The translations under genes were made by a program, and so were the position numbers. DNA of 10,034 nt from an uncultured Lachnospiraceae bacterium. Its GTDB lineage: Bacteria > Bacillota > Clostridia > Lachnospirales > Lachnospiraceae. Numbering within the stretch: the first letter of the stretch is position 1; each line of letters opens with the position of its first letter. The notes below the pieces were generated by a model that saw only the letters and a list, made by a program, of their open reading frames with translations, was not told the origin of the DNA and did no database searches. Location of the stretch: assembly GCA_902796045.1 (NCBI GenBank), contig CADBNQ010000045.1, positions 1-10,034 of the forward strand, given 5' to 3'. Shown here piece after piece: positions 1 through 6,835 of this stretch.

Positions 1-624
1 CTGGCTGTTACCTATCCTGAGATCGCCGAGATGCAGACAAAGGCCATCATCCGCGCAGCCATCAATGTTCAGAAGGCTCATCCGGAGTGGACTATCGTTC
101 CTGAGATCATGATCCCGCTGGTAGGAGACAAGACAGAGCTTAAATATGTCAAGAAGACTGTTGTAGAGACAGCAGACGCTGAGATCGCAGCTGCAGGCGC
201 TGACCTGAAGTATGAAGTTGGTACTATGATCGAGATCCCGAGAGCAGCCTTACTTGCTGATCAGATCGCTGAGGAGGCAGAGTTCTTCTGCTTCGGAACC
301 AACGACCTGACACAGATGACATTTGGCTTCTCCCGTGACGACGCCGGTAAGTTCTTAGAGCCTTGTTACGATGCCAAGATCTTCGAGAATGATCCATTTG
401 CCAAGCTTGACCAGTCTGGTGTAGGTATGCTTATGGAGATGGCAGTAGAGAAGGGCAAGAAGGTTCGCCCGGATCTTCACTGCGGTATCTGTGGAGAGCA
501 CGGCGGAGATCCTTCTTCCGTAGAGTTCTGCCATAAGATCGGCCTTGACTATGTATCCTGCTCACCATTCCGTGTACCGATCGCACGTCTGGCAGCAGCA
601 CAGGCAGCCATCGCTGAGAAATAA
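1..624 (+). CDS. ppdK: Pyruvate, phosphate dikinase, C-terminal part (5' end outside window)
   Basis: This is the last 207 codons of pyruvate, phosphate dikinase, the cytoplasmic enzyme that interconverts pyruvate, ATP and phosphate with PEP, AMP and pyrophosphate. The reading frame is open from base 1, so the start lies outside; the whole enzyme is usually about 870-880 residues. What is present is the PEP/pyruvate-binding TIM-barrel end. It shows the GTNDLTQMTFGFSRDD segment (metal and substrate binding), the GICGEHGGDPSS loop whose second cysteine (codon 490-492) aligns with the catalytic Cys831 of the C. symbiosum enzyme, and the terminal VSCSPFRVPIARLAAAQAA signature. These features separate it from PEP synthase and PTS enzyme I. 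Codons look biased as in a highly expressed gene. A strong terminator follows 31 bp after the stop, so it is probably a single gene or the last of its unit, unrelated to the genes to its right. Confidence 0.97.
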   Translation: MAVTYPEIAEMQTKAIIRAAINVQKAHPEWTIVPEIMIPLVGDKTELKYVKKTVVETADAEIAAAGADLKYEVGTMIEIPRAALLADQIAEEAEFFCFGTNDLTQMTFGFSRDDAGKFLEPCYDAKIFENDPFAKLDQSGVGMLMEMAVEKGKKVRPDLHCGICGEHGGDPSSVEFCHKIGLDYVSCSPFRVPIARLAAAQAAIAEK

Positions 625-655
625 TTGTTAATCAGTTAATCACAATACAGACTTA

Positions 656-680
656 AAGGGGCGTCGCAATGACGCCCCTT
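656..680 (+). terminator. Rho-independent terminator after ppdK, possibly bidirectional
   Basis: A perfect 10-bp stem (656-665 with 671-680; core GGGGCGTC/GACGCCCC) closes a 5-nt loop GCAAT. On the plus strand it is followed by TTATTTTG-like sequence (the stem's last two T's plus ATTTTG), giving a good U-rich tail. Read on the minus strand the tail is shorter (TTTAAG), so it may also stop transcripts of the leftward membrane-protein gene that ends at 729, but less efficiently. Confidence 0.9.
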
Positions 681-728
681 ATTTTGTGCAATTTTATTCC
701 TGGCAGTTTCCGCCTTGCCTGAGCCGGG

Positions 729-3700
729 CTATGTTTGTGGCTGCCGTTTCTTTCTGATCAGGTTAAAGATGATGATGGCCAGGAAGATGAGCAGACCTGC
801 CGAGGTGACGATAAAAGTCAGCTTCAGGCCTGATAACTGATAATGCATCCGGACATCATGTTTTCCTTTGGGGATATTCAGCCCCATGTACTGGTAGTTG
901 GCCCGGTAGATGGGAACTTCCTTTCCGTCTACGTAAGCAGTCCAGCCTCCCTGGCAGGGGAGGGAGAAGACCAGCATCTTATCGGTGTCAAGGTCCACAT
1001 GGCCTGTGATGGTGTTGTTGTGGATGGTCATGTCTTCAAGGACATCTGCCCTGCGGGCATTGACTGCTTCTACGTATCCGTCCATGGGCTGGGAGTAGAC
1101 CTTGATGCTGTCACAGTTCATGGAACCGGCAAGCTTGAATTTCAGTCTGCAGTTATGGATCTTCCCGGTGTGATAGCCCAGATGGAAGATATGCTGACTC
1201 GTGCCGGTCTTGTAGGCATCGGTCCTGAAAGCGTAACGGTACTGTACATCATCTGAGGTGATTCTGACACTTCTGTAATCCTTCTTTCCCTCATCAATAT
1301 CAGTGGTCTCCCCTGAGAATACAACATAGGTTTCCGAGTTTGGTTCACTGTCAAAGTGGAGGGTCATGGAGGCCCATTTCTTATCAAAATAGATCATGCC
1401 GTTCTCGATGCGGATCCCGTCATAGTCTGCGGTGTAGGGGATCTCATGGGAGAGAAGAGGCACTTCCAGTTCCTGCTTCAGATTGCTGCAGCTTTCCATG
1501 GCCTCGTCATCCACGATGGCGGCGTGCATGGAAACCTCCTGCCGGGTTACGCCATTTTCCTTTAACATGGAGGAGTCAGAGACCACTGTGTCGTAGGAGT
1601 AGGCCAGAGGCAGGGGATACTGGTTCTCATAGATGGGCAGGCCGTCTTTAGTCCGGTAGATCTCCCTGTAGCCGAAGGGGATAACGGAAGCATATTCATT
1701 GGACACGCACCCCAGATATCTGACGGAAGCCAGGGCATTCATAAATGTCCGGAAATTATAATCAAAGATCCGGACCATGGTCCAGTCGCTGTTTCCCATC
1801 ATCCGGTTGTAGTCCACGATGCTCCCGTTGAGGGTGGAGCTGAAGGTGGACAGGTCGTTGAATCCTTTGACCAGACTGTAGCAGTTGGAGTTGCTGGATC
1901 CTCTGATGTTGGTACAGCGGAAAAAGTCCTTGGATTCATTGTATCCGGGGATCTTGTCAATGTCCCTGAGGGAGGTCTCCTCAAGTCTTTTTATGGAATC
2001 AAAATTAGTATATCCGATGGACAGCTTGCCCTTGCTGTTGGTTTTCATGATGAAATTGGATCCGTTGAAGGCCAGGATGAGGATCGTCAGGCCTCCCAGG
2101 ACCAGCTTGCCGGTATGAGGCGGGATCCCGACCTCCCTGATGTTGACCACCAGCATGATGCATAAGGTCACGGCCAGGAAAGCGAAATCAGCGAAGATGG
2201 TCGTAAACTGCATCCGCTTATCAAAATAGATGAGCAGACCGTAATAGATGGTGGCCCCGGTGCAGATCAGGATGTCCTTCCGGGTCAGTGTGTGCATCTG
2301 GTCAAGGCAGAGGGCGACAAGGAAGGCCGTCAGGACCGCGTAAATGAAAGACCAGCGGTTGGTGATGCTGCTGAAGCCGCTGAAGACAAAGGCTGCCACA
2401 GGCAGGATGCAGAAGGCAGTCAGCAGGCAGAACATGATCCGAAGCTCCTTCCGGTTCTTTTTGGTAAAGAGGAAGATGGCTCCGAAAAAGGCCAGGGGGA
2501 CAGTTCCGATCTTCAGCCACTGACCAGGTGTAAAGGTGTAGTTGATGGACGACAGGAAGAGGTCGGAGATCCATGACTGCCGATAATAAAGGTTAAAACC
2601 TGCCAGGAGGGCATCAAGCTTGTTCCCCTCCGACCTGCCGGAGCTTAAGTAGCCTCCGAAATGGGTGGCGATGGATATGACACCCATACTGCATCCAAGA
2701 AGATAGCTTCCTGCGATGATCAGGCCCCTGGTGAAGAAGGTCTTAAAGTTCCGGTATTCTTTTGTGCAGAGGATCCTGCTGATAAAATAGAGCCCCAGCA
2801 CAATGGTATTCATATAGAGGAAATAGTAGGAGCACAGGAGGGACAGGGCCACAGCCACAGTGAACATGTACCATTTTCTGTGCCTGATGATCCTCTCGAT
2901 CCCGACTACAAGAAGGGGGAGGAGGATCATGGTGTTGATAAAGGTAAAATGTCTGGTGCCGGCAAAGACGGCAAAGCCTGAGAAGGCGTATGCCAGGCTG
3001 GCTGTCCAGGATGCCAGCCAGGACCTTCTGAAGTAGATGGCCAGCTGGGAGAAGCTCAGTCCTGCCAGGAAAAATCTCAGTATGTGGAGGAAGGTGTAGG
3101 TTGCGTCCAGGTTCTTCTTGGGCAGGATCAGGTACAGCCAGTAGAGGGGCTCAAAAGTGATGGACACAGTGGACCCCATCCCTGAGGTATAATCGTACAC
3201 CGGGATATCTGTATCGCCGGAAGCGAGGCAGCGGAAAACCTCGGGAACATAGCGCAGGAACCGGTGCAGCTTGGGGATGTACTGGGACAGGGCATCTCCC
3301 GTCCAGACCAGAGATTTATGCATCTGAATGATCGGAAGAAAGACCAGAAGAGCCGTGATCAGGAAGAGGACCGTGTACCCTGCCAGATAAATGACCAGGC
3401 AGCGCAGGTTTCTTCGTGAGAAAACGCGTCCCCTGGCCGGGCCGTCGAGCAGGATGACCGATTCCCCCAGCCAGCCTTTCAGTCTGCCTGAGAGTACGAT
3501 GATCTTTTCCTTAAGAGGCGCAAAAAGGTCCAGTATAATGATCAGGAAGAAAGCGCCAAAGCTGCCTGCCGTCACATAAAAAGGCCTGTCCATCCACAGG
3601 AGGACAAAGAGGACCGAAAGGCCGGCGAGACCCAGAAGGGAGAACAGATTGACCCTGTCTTTCACGCTCTTTATGGTCAGCTTTCCAGCCGGCTCATTAT

Positions 3701-4268
3701 AGATCCCCCAGAAAAAGGGGAAAAGGTGGGTGGCGATGGGGATACAGCCGAACTTATCCCCGCCTATGAAAATCCCTATGAAGGCATATCCGATGATCCT
3801 TGACGGAATAAAAGTCAGGAGAAAGCCAGCAGCCGTGATGACCCCTGCCAGGACCTTCCCTTTGGGATGGCGGGCAAGGAAGGGGATCAGGCCTGTCGCG
3901 ATCAGATACAGGAATCCCAGGCTGGCCAGGATACCGCATGTATCCGGGACAATGTTAAAAGCCAGGACATTGCGGATGGATAAAAAGAGATCCTGGTCCT
4001 GGAGCAGATACAGGGAGGGTACGCCGAGGATCACATAAGCCAGAAAGAGCAGCCCCGCCCATTTCACAAGGGTGGTCTTAAAATGATCAGGATCCTTTTC
4101 GGTGTCTGCCTTTCTCAGACAGCCGGCAATATGACGGCCGGCCAGGAAGAACATGGCAGCCTGGCAGACGGCGATGATCCCGTTCATTAAAAAGACCACA
4201 GCCTGGGGGAAGGCTATGACCCGCACAGCGATGAAAAAAAACAGAAAAATAAGATAAACAATAATCAT
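729..4268 (-). CDS. YfhO-family polytopic membrane glycosyltransferase (GT-C type) with N-terminal membrane extension
   Basis: This 1179-residue integral membrane protein has a C-terminal ~890 residues matching the YfhO family. In Bacillus and Listeria such proteins transfer a sugar from an undecaprenyl-phosphate donor onto teichoic acid outside the membrane. The YfhO part begins near residue 285. After the TM at about 290-314 comes SLVWTGDALSQYIP (Asp325 is a plausible GT-C first-loop acidic residue), then YDYTSGMGS and about a dozen hydrophobic helices to residue 738. A large extracytoplasmic beta-rich region follows (about 745-1140), ending in GGWTAYVDGKEVPIYRANYQ and IPKGKHDVRMHYQ, then a last TM (about 1148-1172) and a basic tail. 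Residues 1-280 add about eight further helices, longer than the usual 850-900-residue relatives. They loosely resemble an acyltransferase-3-type bundle but lack its first-helix Arg/His motif. The ATG at 4268 is firmly set by AAGGAGG (4273-4279) four bases upstream. The gene is divergent from the degV operon and shares its promoter region. The donor sugar and acceptor cannot be read from sequence. Confidence 0.9.
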   Translation of the reverse strand: MIIVYLIFLFFFIAVRVIAFPQAVVFLMNGIIAVCQAAMFFLAGRHIAGCLRKADTEKDPDHFKTTLVKWAGLLFLAYVILGVPSLYLLQDQDLFLSIRNVLAFNIVPDTCGILASLGFLYLIATGLIPFLARHPKGKVLAGVITAAGFLLTFIPSRIIGYAFIGIFIGGDKFGCIPIATHLFPFFWGIYNEPAGKLTIKSVKDRVNLFSLLGLAGLSVLFVLLWMDRPFYVTAGSFGAFFLIIILDLFAPLKEKIIVLSGRLKGWLGESVILLDGPARGRVFSRRNLRCLVIYLAGYTVLFLITALLVFLPIIQMHKSLVWTGDALSQYIPKLHRFLRYVPEVFRCLASGDTDIPVYDYTSGMGSTVSITFEPLYWLYLILPKKNLDATYTFLHILRFFLAGLSFSQLAIYFRRSWLASWTASLAYAFSGFAVFAGTRHFTFINTMILLPLLVVGIERIIRHRKWYMFTVAVALSLLCSYYFLYMNTIVLGLYFISRILCTKEYRNFKTFFTRGLIIAGSYLLGCSMGVISIATHFGGYLSSGRSEGNKLDALLAGFNLYYRQSWISDLFLSSINYTFTPGQWLKIGTVPLAFFGAIFLFTKKNRKELRIMFCLLTAFCILPVAAFVFSGFSSITNRWSFIYAVLTAFLVALCLDQMHTLTRKDILICTGATIYYGLLIYFDKRMQFTTIFADFAFLAVTLCIMLVVNIREVGIPPHTGKLVLGGLTILILAFNGSNFIMKTNSKGKLSIGYTNFDSIKRLEETSLRDIDKIPGYNESKDFFRCTNIRGSSNSNCYSLVKGFNDLSTFSSTLNGSIVDYNRMMGNSDWTMVRIFDYNFRTFMNALASVRYLGCVSNEYASVIPFGYREIYRTKDGLPIYENQYPLPLAYSYDTVVSDSSMLKENGVTRQEVSMHAAIVDDEAMESCSNLKQELEVPLLSHEIPYTADYDGIRIENGMIYFDKKWASMTLHFDSEPNSETYVVFSGETTDIDEGKKDYRSVRITSDDVQYRYAFRTDAYKTGTSQHIFHLGYHTGKIHNCRLKFKLAGSMNCDSIKVYSQPMDGYVEAVNARRADVLEDMTIHNNTITGHVDLDTDKMLVFSLPCQGGWTAYVDGKEVPIYRANYQYMGLNIPKGKHDVRMHYQLSGLKLTFIVTSAGLLIFLAIIIFNLIRKKRQPQT

Positions 4269-4272
4269 AAAT

Positions 4273-4279
4273 CCTCCTT
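4273..4279 (-). promoter_or_regulatory. Strong ribosome binding site of the YfhO-family gene
   Basis: The minus strand reads AAGGAGG, an essentially full match to the anti-Shine-Dalgarno sequence, followed by ATTT and the ATG at 4268. It fixes the start codon and shows that the long hydrophobic N-terminus is truly translated. Confidence 0.9.
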
Positions 4280-4294
4280 AAAATTCTATCAGAG

Positions 4295-4309
4295 GCCGGC
4301 TCAGCCGGC
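4295..4309 (-). other. GC-rich hairpin in the 5' leader of the YfhO-family mRNA
   Basis: Two GCCGGC hexamers (4295-4300 and 4304-4309) are separated by 3 bases and can form a short stem. In the predicted minus-strand transcript starting near 4322 this lies between the 5' end and the ribosome binding site, where it could stabilise the mRNA. On the plus strand it is followed by a T-rich stretch, but no plus-strand gene lies upstream, so a real terminator role is doubtful. Confidence 0.45.
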
Positions 4310-4328
4310 AGGTTATTTTCTTTATGTT

Positions 4329-4357
4329 ATTCTACTTTACATTTATTAGGAATTCAA
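4329..4357 (-). promoter_or_regulatory. Predicted sigma-A promoter for the YfhO-family gene
   Basis: Reading the minus strand, TTGAAT (4357-4352, 4 of 6 to the consensus -35) is followed by a 17-bp spacer and TAGAAT (4334-4329, 5 of 6 to the -10). The start of transcription would be near 4322, giving a 5' leader of roughly 54 nt before the ATG at 4268. It overlaps almost completely with the rightward promoter. Confidence 0.65.
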
Positions 4358-4364
4358 GTAGAAT
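4336..4364 (+). promoter_or_regulatory. Predicted sigma-A promoter for the degV-GH32-glycerophosphotransferase operon
   Basis: TTTACA (4336-4341, 5 of 6 to the -35) is followed by a 17-bp spacer and TAGAAT (4359-4364, 5 of 6 to the -10). Transcription would start near 4371, leaving a leader of about 119 nt before the degV ATG. Its -35 box lies just inside the -10 box of the opposing promoter. Confidence 0.75.
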
Positions 4365-4383
4365 AATACCCAGTGCAAACATT

Positions 4384-4452
4384 CATCAGATTCTGGACCA
4401 AAGCTCCCTCATCTGATGGAAGCGATCTTTCTCCCTCTCATAGAAGAGGGAG
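4384..4452 (+). promoter_or_regulatory. Structured 5' leader of the rightward operon with two hairpins
   Basis: CATCAGAT (4384-4391) pairs perfectly with ATCTGATG (4411-4418), and CTCCCTCT (4431-4438) pairs with AGAGGGAG (4445-4452) around a 6-nt loop. A second CTCCCTC copy at 4404-4410, in the loop of the first hairpin, could pair with 4446-4452 instead, so alternative folds are possible. Neither hairpin has a U-tract, so neither is an evident terminator. No known riboswitch class was recognised. A regulatory role is inference. Confidence 0.4.
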
Positions 4453-4489
4453 TCACAATCGAAAATGATGTAAAGGCAGGATTGAGTAG

Positions 4490-5341
4490 ATGATAAAGAT
4501 TATTTCAGATAGTACATGTGATTTGTCCAGGGACCTGCTGGACAGGTACCAGGTTTCCATTATTCCCCTCCACATATTGTTGGACGAGGAGGAGTATGAG
4601 GATGGCGCGGGCATTACGCCTGATGAGATTTTTGCCTGGTCAGACGCACATAACGAGACCCCGAAGACCTCCGCTCCTTCGATTGACACTGCGATCAGTG
4701 TCATGAAGCCTTTTATTGATGAAGGCTGTGAACTGATCTGTTTTGCCATCTCTGAGTCTTTTTCCAGCTCCGCCAACATTATGAGGCTGGCGGCTGAAGA
4801 GCTGGATGCGGAGGACAGGGTGACGGTGATCAATTCCCAGAACCTTTCCACAGGAATCGGCCACCTGGTCATAGAAGCAGCCATCATGGCCGGCCGGGGG
4901 ATGAGTGCAGACCAGATCTGCCAGGAGATCGACAGGCTGATCCCCATGGTCAGGTCAAGCTTTGTGGTGGATACCATGACCTACCTGCGCAGGGGAGGCC
5001 GCTGCAGTTCCGTGGTGGCTCTGGCCGGGTCCGCCTTAAAGCTGCATCCTGAGATCATCGTGGAAGACGGCGCCATGCATGTGGGCAGGAAATACCGGGG
5101 CAGACTCGACAAGGTGATTGAGAAATATGTGAAAGACCTTGAGCCGGAGCTGGCCAAGGCCAGGAAGGACCGTGTCTTTATCACCCATTCGGGCTGCTCT
5201 GATGAGATTCTTGAGGGTGTCAGAGATTCCCTTAATAATCTTGATCACTTTGATGAGATTCTGGAAACCAGGGCTGGAGGTGTGATTTCCAGCCACTGCG
5301 GACCGGGAACCCTGGGCGTTCTTTTTATGGCCGGGGAGTAA
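4490..5341 (+). CDS. DegV family protein (FakB-like fatty-acid-binding protein)
   Basis: The 283-residue product is a full-length DegV/FakB-family protein. Members bind one long-chain fatty acid in a cytoplasmic two-domain fold. Some present it to the kinase FakA, giving acyl phosphate for phospholipid synthesis; others have no proven partner. Visible signatures are IISDSTCDL at the N-terminus (residues 4-12), TSAPS (60-64) and AISESFSSSANIM (86-98), which correspond to the loops holding the fatty-acid carboxylate in FakB. VVDTMTYLRRGGRCS (159-173) and SSHCGPGTLGVLF (267-279) complete the set. The ATG gives the expected family N-terminus, preceded by AAAGGCAGG nine bases upstream, a moderate ribosome binding site. 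It is first in a tight operon with the GH32 gene (24-bp gap). No FakA gene is in the window, so participation in a Fak system is only a family-level guess. Confidence 0.93.
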   Translation: MIKIISDSTCDLSRDLLDRYQVSIIPLHILLDEEEYEDGAGITPDEIFAWSDAHNETPKTSAPSIDTAISVMKPFIDEGCELICFAISESFSSSANIMRLAAEELDAEDRVTVINSQNLSTGIGHLVIEAAIMAGRGMSADQICQEIDRLIPMVRSSFVVDTMTYLRRGGRCSSVVALAGSALKLHPEIIVEDGAMHVGRKYRGRLDKVIEKYVKDLEPELAKARKDRVFITHSGCSDEILEGVRDSLNNLDHFDEILETRAGGVISSHCGPGTLGVLFMAGE

Positions 5342-5365
5342 GTAAGCGATATGGAGGCTTAACTG

Positions 5366-6826
5366 ATGAAAGAGTATAACAGGTACAGACCTGTCTATCA
5401 TGCCAGTGTCCCGGAAGGCTGGTCCAATGACCCCAATGGCCTGATCTATTATAAGGGTAAAGTACACATGTATTTTCAGTATTATCCATATAAAGCCGAG
5501 TGGGGACAGATGCACTGGGGCCATTTTGTAACCGAAGATTTTATCCACTGGGAGATCCGTCCGACAGCCCTGGTCCCTGACCGTGATTATGAGGAGGGTT
5601 TCGGCTGTTTCTCAGGAAGCGCTGTGGAGATGGACGGGAAGCTCTGGCTTATGTACACAGCAGCCCGGCCTGCCGTGCAGAGTCAGTGTCTGGCTTATTC
5701 GCAGGACGCTGACCATTTTGAAAAGATTGCTGAGAATCCTGTGCTCACGGCAGATATGCTGAACGGGGATATACGGCCCGAAGCTTTTCGGGATCCCAAG
5801 ATCCTGAAACGGGACGGTTTCTATTATTGCCTGGTTGGTGCCAGGATGACCGGTGAGGGCTGCCAGAAAGATAAAGAAGAGAAACCAGCCTACGGTAATA
5901 TAGTTTTATGTAAATCGAAGGATCTCTTTTCCTGGGAATACTGCGGCAGGCTTTTAAAGCCGCAGCCGGGAATCGATGAGGCCTTCTTCAGGGTGGACGG
6001 GGTCTATGAGTGCCCGGATTATTTCGTCTGTGACGGAACCGAGGTTCTCTTTGCCAGTGTCCAGAACCTTCCCAGGATGGGGATGCATTTTCAGAATGCC
6101 TTTTCTCCTGTTTATATGACAGGACACCTGGATTTTGAGACCGGACATTTTGCCATTGAGTCCATCGATGATCTGGACAGCGGCTTTGATTTCTATGCTG
6201 CCCAGGTTGTCCATGTCCCTGACGGCAGGCATATCATGCTTGCATGGAAGGAGATGTGGCACAGGACTTACCCCACGGTGAAAGATAACTGGATCGGGAC
6301 TTATTCCCTTCCCAGGGAACTGACCTTCCGGGAGGGACACCTCATTCAGAAACCGGTCAGGGAGATTGAAGCCTGCCGCCGCAGCCCGGTATCGGCCGGC
6401 CCCATCATTCTGAATGATACAGTGATTACTGTTCAGGGGATCGAGGGAAAGACCATCGAGATCGACCTGCTTTTCGGAGGCGGGAATGCCGACCGGTTCG
6501 GCGTCAGCCTTTTTAAGGGTAGGACCCATGAGACTCTGGTCTATTATGACAGGAAGATGAAGGCGGTTGTGTTTGACCGCACCAGGGCAGGACAGCCTGT
6601 GGATGAGGAGAACGATACAGTGCGCTGCTGCCCGGTGGGCGAGAAAAAAGAACTGGCCCTTCGCATTTTTCTTGACGTGTCCTGTGTGGAGGTCTTCATT
6701 GATGGAGGCCGTTATGTCATGAGCGGCAATGTATATCCGGATCCGGATGATACCGGGGTTGCCTTCTTTGCCGTTGGAGGGACCGCTGCCTTAAGGTCGG
6801 TCAGGAAATATGAAATAAATGTTTAG
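5366..6826 (+). CDS. Glycoside hydrolase family 32 (beta-fructofuranosidase / sucrose-6-phosphate hydrolase type)
   Basis: The 486-residue enzyme hydrolyses beta-fructosides such as sucrose, sucrose-6-phosphate or short fructans. The GH32 five-bladed propeller carries its three catalytic motifs: WSNDPNG (19-25, nucleophile Asp22), FRDP (141-144, transition-state Asp143) and ECPD (215-218, acid/base Glu215). FDFYAAQ (274-280) is also typical. The C-terminal beta-sandwich (about 345-486) ends with the family-like VEVFIDGG stretch. The first motif has Ser where Met, Leu or Ile is more common. There is no signal peptide or anchor, so it should act in the cytoplasm, on sugar brought in by a transporter. 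Length fits ScrB/SacA-like enzymes, but no PTS, permease or fructokinase gene is next to it, so the substrate is open. The start is supported by TGGAGG eight bases upstream of the ATG at 5366. It sits mid-operon between degV and the glycerophosphotransferase gene. Confidence 0.95.
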   Translation: MKEYNRYRPVYHASVPEGWSNDPNGLIYYKGKVHMYFQYYPYKAEWGQMHWGHFVTEDFIHWEIRPTALVPDRDYEEGFGCFSGSAVEMDGKLWLMYTAARPAVQSQCLAYSQDADHFEKIAENPVLTADMLNGDIRPEAFRDPKILKRDGFYYCLVGARMTGEGCQKDKEEKPAYGNIVLCKSKDLFSWEYCGRLLKPQPGIDEAFFRVDGVYECPDYFVCDGTEVLFASVQNLPRMGMHFQNAFSPVYMTGHLDFETGHFAIESIDDLDSGFDFYAAQVVHVPDGRHIMLAWKEMWHRTYPTVKDNWIGTYSLPRELTFREGHLIQKPVREIEACRRSPVSAGPIILNDTVITVQGIEGKTIEIDLLFGGGNADRFGVSLFKGRTHETLVYYDRKMKAVVFDRTRAGQPVDEENDTVRCCPVGEKKELALRIFLDVSCVEVFIDGGRYVMSGNVYPDPDDTGVAFFAVGGTAALRSVRKYEINV

Positions 6827-6835
6827 GAGCAGTTT

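Larger units (their letters stand above)
4327..4366. repeat. Perfect 11-bp inverted repeat spanning both divergent promoters
   Basis: The arm TTATTCTACTT at 4327-4337 and its exact reverse complement AAGTAGAATAA at 4356-4366 flank an 18-bp AT-rich spacer. Each arm contains the -10 hexamer TAGAAT of one of two opposed promoters, and the symmetry extends beyond the hexamers (AAG before and AA after). It may therefore be partly an operator for a dimeric regulator, or simply a consequence of having mirrored -10 boxes. Confidence 0.85.

Noticed and set aside
843..1651. Plus-strand open frames opposite the 3' part of the YfhO-family gene
   Set aside because: They lie antisense to a well-supported coding region, have no ribosome binding site, and give compositions without family resemblance; they are shadow frames.
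2292..2981. Plus-strand open frames of 94 and 106 codons inside the YfhO-family gene
   Set aside because: Highly charged, low-complexity translations typical of the complement of membrane-helix codons; no start signals.
4295..4320. GCCGGC hairpin plus T-rich stretch as a plus-strand terminator
   Set aside because: There is no plus-strand transcript expected to reach it, the stem is only 6 bp with a 3-nt loop, and the following sequence is not a continuous T-tract.
4453..4977. Minus-strand open frame of 174 codons opposite degV
   Set aside because: It is fully antisense to degV, whose DegV motifs are clear, and has serine/isoleucine-rich shadow composition.
5036..5548. Minus-strand open frame of 170 codons spanning the degV/GH32 junction
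   Set aside because: It overlaps two clearly real genes on the other strand and shows no recognisable domain.
5954..6529. Minus-strand open frame of 191 codons opposite the GH32 gene
   Set aside because: Antisense to the GH32 catalytic region; no independent support.
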